Shown here in pieces: positions 61,899 through 64,000 of a stretch of DNA of 64,000 nucleotides. The DNA is from an uncultured SAR116 cluster alpha proteobacterium (GTDB lineage: Bacteria > Pseudomonadota > Alphaproteobacteria > Puniceispirillales > Puniceispirillaceae). The position numbers and the translations under genes are program-made. Location of the stretch: positions 18,782 to 82,781 of the forward strand of contig CACJUX010000006.1 in assembly GCA_902596655.1 (NCBI GenBank), given 5' to 3'. The notes below the pieces were generated by a model, which saw only the letters and a program-made list of their open reading frames with translations, made no database searches and was not told the origin of the DNA. The first letter of the stretch is position 1; each line of letters starts with the position of its first letter.

Positions 61899-62837
61899 AT
61901 GATTAAGGTCATCCTCGAGGCCGGTGCAAAAATTGGCAGGAAGGCATCACCGCCCGAGACGATGGGTCCGGTTGCAAAGGCCAAGTTGGATAGTTTGCGT
62001 GACCGTGGTTTTGTTATGTTTGATCACCTTGTCGGCACGCCAGAATTTGCCAAAATTCAGGCTGATCTCAAAAAGCGCATCGAAGGAGAAATGAAATTTG
62101 AATTTCCCTGCCTGGCGCAGACCCGTATTGATCAGCAAAAACATGCTGATTTGATTGAAAGGAGTTTCCGTGTGCCGGCCTCGGAGCTTGAGCGACGTGG
62201 CCTTACCTTTGAACGGTCTGACATTCACAGCTATGAAGATTTGCTTGAAAGGTTCAAGCCCTCGACCCTCAAGCTACTTATGCCAGACGATCACGATTAT
62301 TTTTCACTATGGCTGGACCCATTGTTGTTGTCCGTCATTGAAGGATATATGGGCTTCCAGCCGATACTTCGCGAGGCCTATGTGCGACGCAATTTCCCCT
62401 GTTCATACAAAGTCATGAACCATAACTGGCATCGTGATACGAACCACCAGCATCATCTATTAAAAGCATTTATTTTTTTCAATGAATGCTATGTTGATAC
62501 AGGTGCGCATCGATATATTGCAGGGTCGGTGGACAGCCCATTATTCAGGGATAAGGTCTATTACAGCGATGAGGAAATAGAGACGGTATTTCCCAACGGA
62601 TCCAACGATCACATCATAAGTGAAGTGCCCGCTGGCACGATCATTCTTGAGGACACTCGTGGTCTGCACAAGGCGGGCATACCGCAACGCCATTATCGCG
62701 ATCTTGGATTTGCGGTATTTGTGCCGCCGATGCTGTTTCGTGGGGGTTCTGAATATTTCACGATAAGTAAATCTGTTCATGCTAGTTTGATGCCGGGGCA
62801 ACAAGCCTATATCGGTCGATCAAACATTATTGGATAG
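61899..62837 (+). CDS. Phytanoyl-CoA dioxygenase-like Fe(II)/2OG oxygenase
   Basis: 312 residues with GATGAAGGAG 8 bases before the ATG. PhyH-type double-stranded beta-helix: metal ligands in NWHRDTNHQHH near residue 176 (HxD) and the distal histidine in LEDTRGLHKAGIP near residue 250, with Arg in QRHYRDLGFAVF as the probable 2-oxoglutarate anchor. It would hydroxylate a carbon of a glycan or sugar nucleotide. Its place between FkbM and kdsB suggests Kdo or a Kdo-containing chain, without direct evidence. Confidence 0.8.
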   Translation: MIKVILEAGAKIGRKASPPETMGPVAKAKLDSLRDRGFVMFDHLVGTPEFAKIQADLKKRIEGEMKFEFPCLAQTRIDQQKHADLIERSFRVPASELERRGLTFERSDIHSYEDLLERFKPSTLKLLMPDDHDYFSLWLDPLLLSVIEGYMGFQPILREAYVRRNFPCSYKVMNHNWHRDTNHQHHLLKAFIFFNECYVDTGAHRYIAGSVDSPLFRDKVYYSDEEIETVFPNGSNDHIISEVPAGTIILEDTRGLHKAGIPQRHYRDLGFAVFVPPMLFRGGSEYFTISKSVHASLMPGQQAYIGRSNIIG

Positions 62838-62847
62838 ACGTTCTAGA

Positions 62848-63642
62848 ATGACGGTCAGGTTCATATGTATGATCCCGGCAAGACTTGCCTCCACACGCTT
62901 TCCAAAAAAGCTGCTTGAGCCATTTAGGGGGCAACCAATTCTTGAACATGTGCGCCGCCGCGCCTTAATGGTACAGGGGTTGGAAAGGGTGATTGTCGCG
63001 ACCTGTGACAAAGAGATTGAGCGCCTCGTTATCGATAATGGTGGCGAAGTGATCATGACTGGTGATCATCACCCAAACGGAACAAGCCGTGTTACCGAGG
63101 CAATGCAATCCGTCGATTGCACCCACGTTGTTTTAGTGCAAGCAGATGAGCCACTGATCATGCCTGAGCATATTGAGGCTATGATGGAAGCCATCCGCAC
63201 AAATCCGAAAGGTGATGTATTCAATGCAGTGGGTCCTCTCGATAGTGATGAAGAGTTGGATCAGGTATCTTCGGTTAAGTGTGCGTTGGCAACAAGTGGT
63301 GATATTCTTTACTGTTTCCGGCGAAGCCCCGCCATTGCAAAGGGATCAGAACAGCGCCGTTATATGCGAAAACTTCTCGGTTTGATCGCGTTCCGCAAAG
63401 AATTTCTTCTAAATCTCATGGATTTGTCAGAAACAAGTATATCCCAGAGTGAATCCATCGAGCAGATGAAGTTGCTGCAACATGGCGTCAGGCTCAGAGC
63501 TGTTGAGTTAGATGAGGCTGTGCCGGGGGTGAATAAGCCATCGGATATGGAGCTGGTAGAGACATGTTTTGCTGCCAGCCCGCAGCAACAAGTTTGTTTT
63601 GACCGAGCATTTGCTCCAAAGACGGTGGTTGATGCTCAATAG
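62848..63642 (+). CDS. kdsB: CMP-Kdo synthetase
   Basis: About 264 residues from ATG 62848; TTG 62830 is an alternative start. It activates Kdo with CTP. Family motifs are IPARLASTRFPKKLLEPFRGQPI (read in two parts, residues 9-31), VIVATCDKEIERLV near residue 51, MTGDHHPNGTSRVTEA near residue 72 and VLVQADEPLI near residue 95. Tyr-Met-Arg-Lys and GVRLRAVELDEAVPGVNKPSD complete the enzyme. With kdsA 2.2 kb upstream it indicates a dedicated Kdo supply for the surface glycan. Confidence 0.93.
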   Translation: MTVRFICMIPARLASTRFPKKLLEPFRGQPILEHVRRRALMVQGLERVIVATCDKEIERLVIDNGGEVIMTGDHHPNGTSRVTEAMQSVDCTHVVLVQADEPLIMPEHIEAMMEAIRTNPKGDVFNAVGPLDSDEELDQVSSVKCALATSGDILYCFRRSPAIAKGSEQRRYMRKLLGLIAFRKEFLLNLMDLSETSISQSESIEQMKLLQHGVRLRAVELDEAVPGVNKPSDMELVETCFAASPQQQVCFDRAFAPKTVVDAQ

Positions 63643-64000
63643 TCAATCAGCCGTGGCGTTATTTGACCGTTTGGGACGCAATATACTCGCGCACCGCCGC
63701 GAACCGGAACGCTTGGCTAATCAAGCGTTGTTAATTCAAAACACCAGTCGCAAATCCCTTGACCTCTATTCCGCTTGGTTTGCTCGTAAATCCCTGGTTC
63801 CGGTACTGCTTGGTTCAATCTTCTCCGGTCTGGCCGTTTCACTGCAGTCCATTTGTGTGCGCAACAGGACGGCTAAAAAAGCGAAGCAGCAAAACCGACC
63901 GGACATCCTATTTATTGGTCATTTAACCAATGCTGAACATTTGTCTTCTCGCTATGACATGTATTACGGGGATTTGCCGGGACTCTGCGCCGCTAAGGGG
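63632..64000 (+). CDS. Unidentified protein, N-terminal part
   Basis: 123 codons from ATG 63632, running off the right edge and overlapping kdsB by 11 bases. The segment LYSAWFARKSLVPVLL and a following hydrophobic stretch (LLGSIFSGLAVSLQSICV) suggest a membrane-near N-terminus. Later, DILFIGHLTNAEHLSSRYDM looks like the first strand and loop of a Rossmann or GT-B domain. It is probably another glycan-assembly gene, but no family was recognised. Confidence 0.6.
   Translation, partial: MLNSQSAVALFDRLGRNILAHRREPERLANQALLIQNTSRKSLDLYSAWFARKSLVPVLLGSIFSGLAVSLQSICVRNRTAKKAKQQNRPDILFIGHLTNAEHLSSRYDMYYGDLPGLCAAKG

Noticed and set aside
1..64000. CRISPR arrays, tRNA/rRNA genes, insertion sequences, prophage
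   Set aside because: No regularly spaced repeats, no tRNA-like cloverleaf with its arm motifs, no transposase or integrase motifs were noticed on reading; short or diverged elements could be missed without a search tool.

Overview
The window looks like the chromosome of a Gram-negative alphaproteobacterium, probably marine. The evidence is a membrane-bound PuuD-type urate oxidase, a sulfoacetaldehyde acetyltransferase (taurine/sulfonate carbon use), several DMT transporters, and Kdo synthesis next to nonulosonic acid synthesis. A SAR116-like organism would fit, but that is a guess from gene content and not a tested placement. No tRNA, rRNA, CRISPR array, insertion sequence or phage gene was recognised.

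Region 1 (1-15.1 kb, GC-rich, ordinary metabolism). A tightly overlapping plus-strand purine-catabolism operon runs hydroxyisourate hydrolase (3' end only), xdhA, xdhB, xdhC, puuD, puuE, allA: xanthine to urate to allantoin to allantoate and ureidoglycolate. The facing minus-strand group encodes an NCS2 purine permease interrupted by an in-frame TGA, an 8-oxoguanine deaminase-like amidohydrolase and an EamA transporter. A second minus-strand pair is kynureninase plus another EamA transporter. A quinone oxidoreductase diverges from kynureninase and is separated from the next gene by a perfect bidirectional terminator hairpin.

Region 2 (15.2-18.3 kb): xsc (minus strand) diverging from a third EamA-type transporter.

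Region 3 (18.3-64 kb): one very large plus-strand surface-glycan locus, visibly more AT-rich than region 1, especially between about 28 and 38 kb. It opens with a MarR-like winged-helix regulator behind two palindromes, an RfaH/NusG-like antiterminator and, 58 bases after that gene, an 11/12 match to the E. coli ops element just before legB. The next genes form a legionaminic-acid pathway of the GDP-sugar type split into two blocks: legB, legC, a neuD-like acetyltransferase, legI/neuB, legG/neuC and a WbpG-type amidotransferase (19.6-25.8 kb), then ptmE, hisF-like, hisH-like, ptmF-like, legF/neuA and ptmA-like genes (47.5-53.5 kb). Together they predict a CMP-activated, probably amidino-modified legionaminic acid. 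Between the blocks lie a second nonulosonate unit whose synthase is fused to a UDP-galactopyranose-mutase-like flavoprotein (31.6-34.0 kb), RmlA/RmlB-type enzymes, an ABC exporter, a putative GDP-(deoxy)heptose unit with a histidine-for-lysine PLP enzyme (37.9-42.8 kb), and a radical SAM/B12 enzyme next to a split transketolase (43.9-47.2 kb). A 970-base stretch at 29.9-30.9 kb holds only broken reading frames. The locus continues with likely glycosyltransferases, a sulfotransferase, a PseB/RmlD-like pair and a Kdo unit (kdsA, lone CBS protein, FkbM methyltransferase, Fe/2OG dioxygenase, kdsB), and runs off the right end inside an unidentified gene.

The most noteworthy items are the flavoprotein-NeuB fusion, the HisF paralogue that has lost one catalytic aspartate while its HisH partner keeps its triad, the RfaH plus ops pairing, the ColD-like enzyme in a GDP-heptose context, and the nonsense codon in the purine permease.
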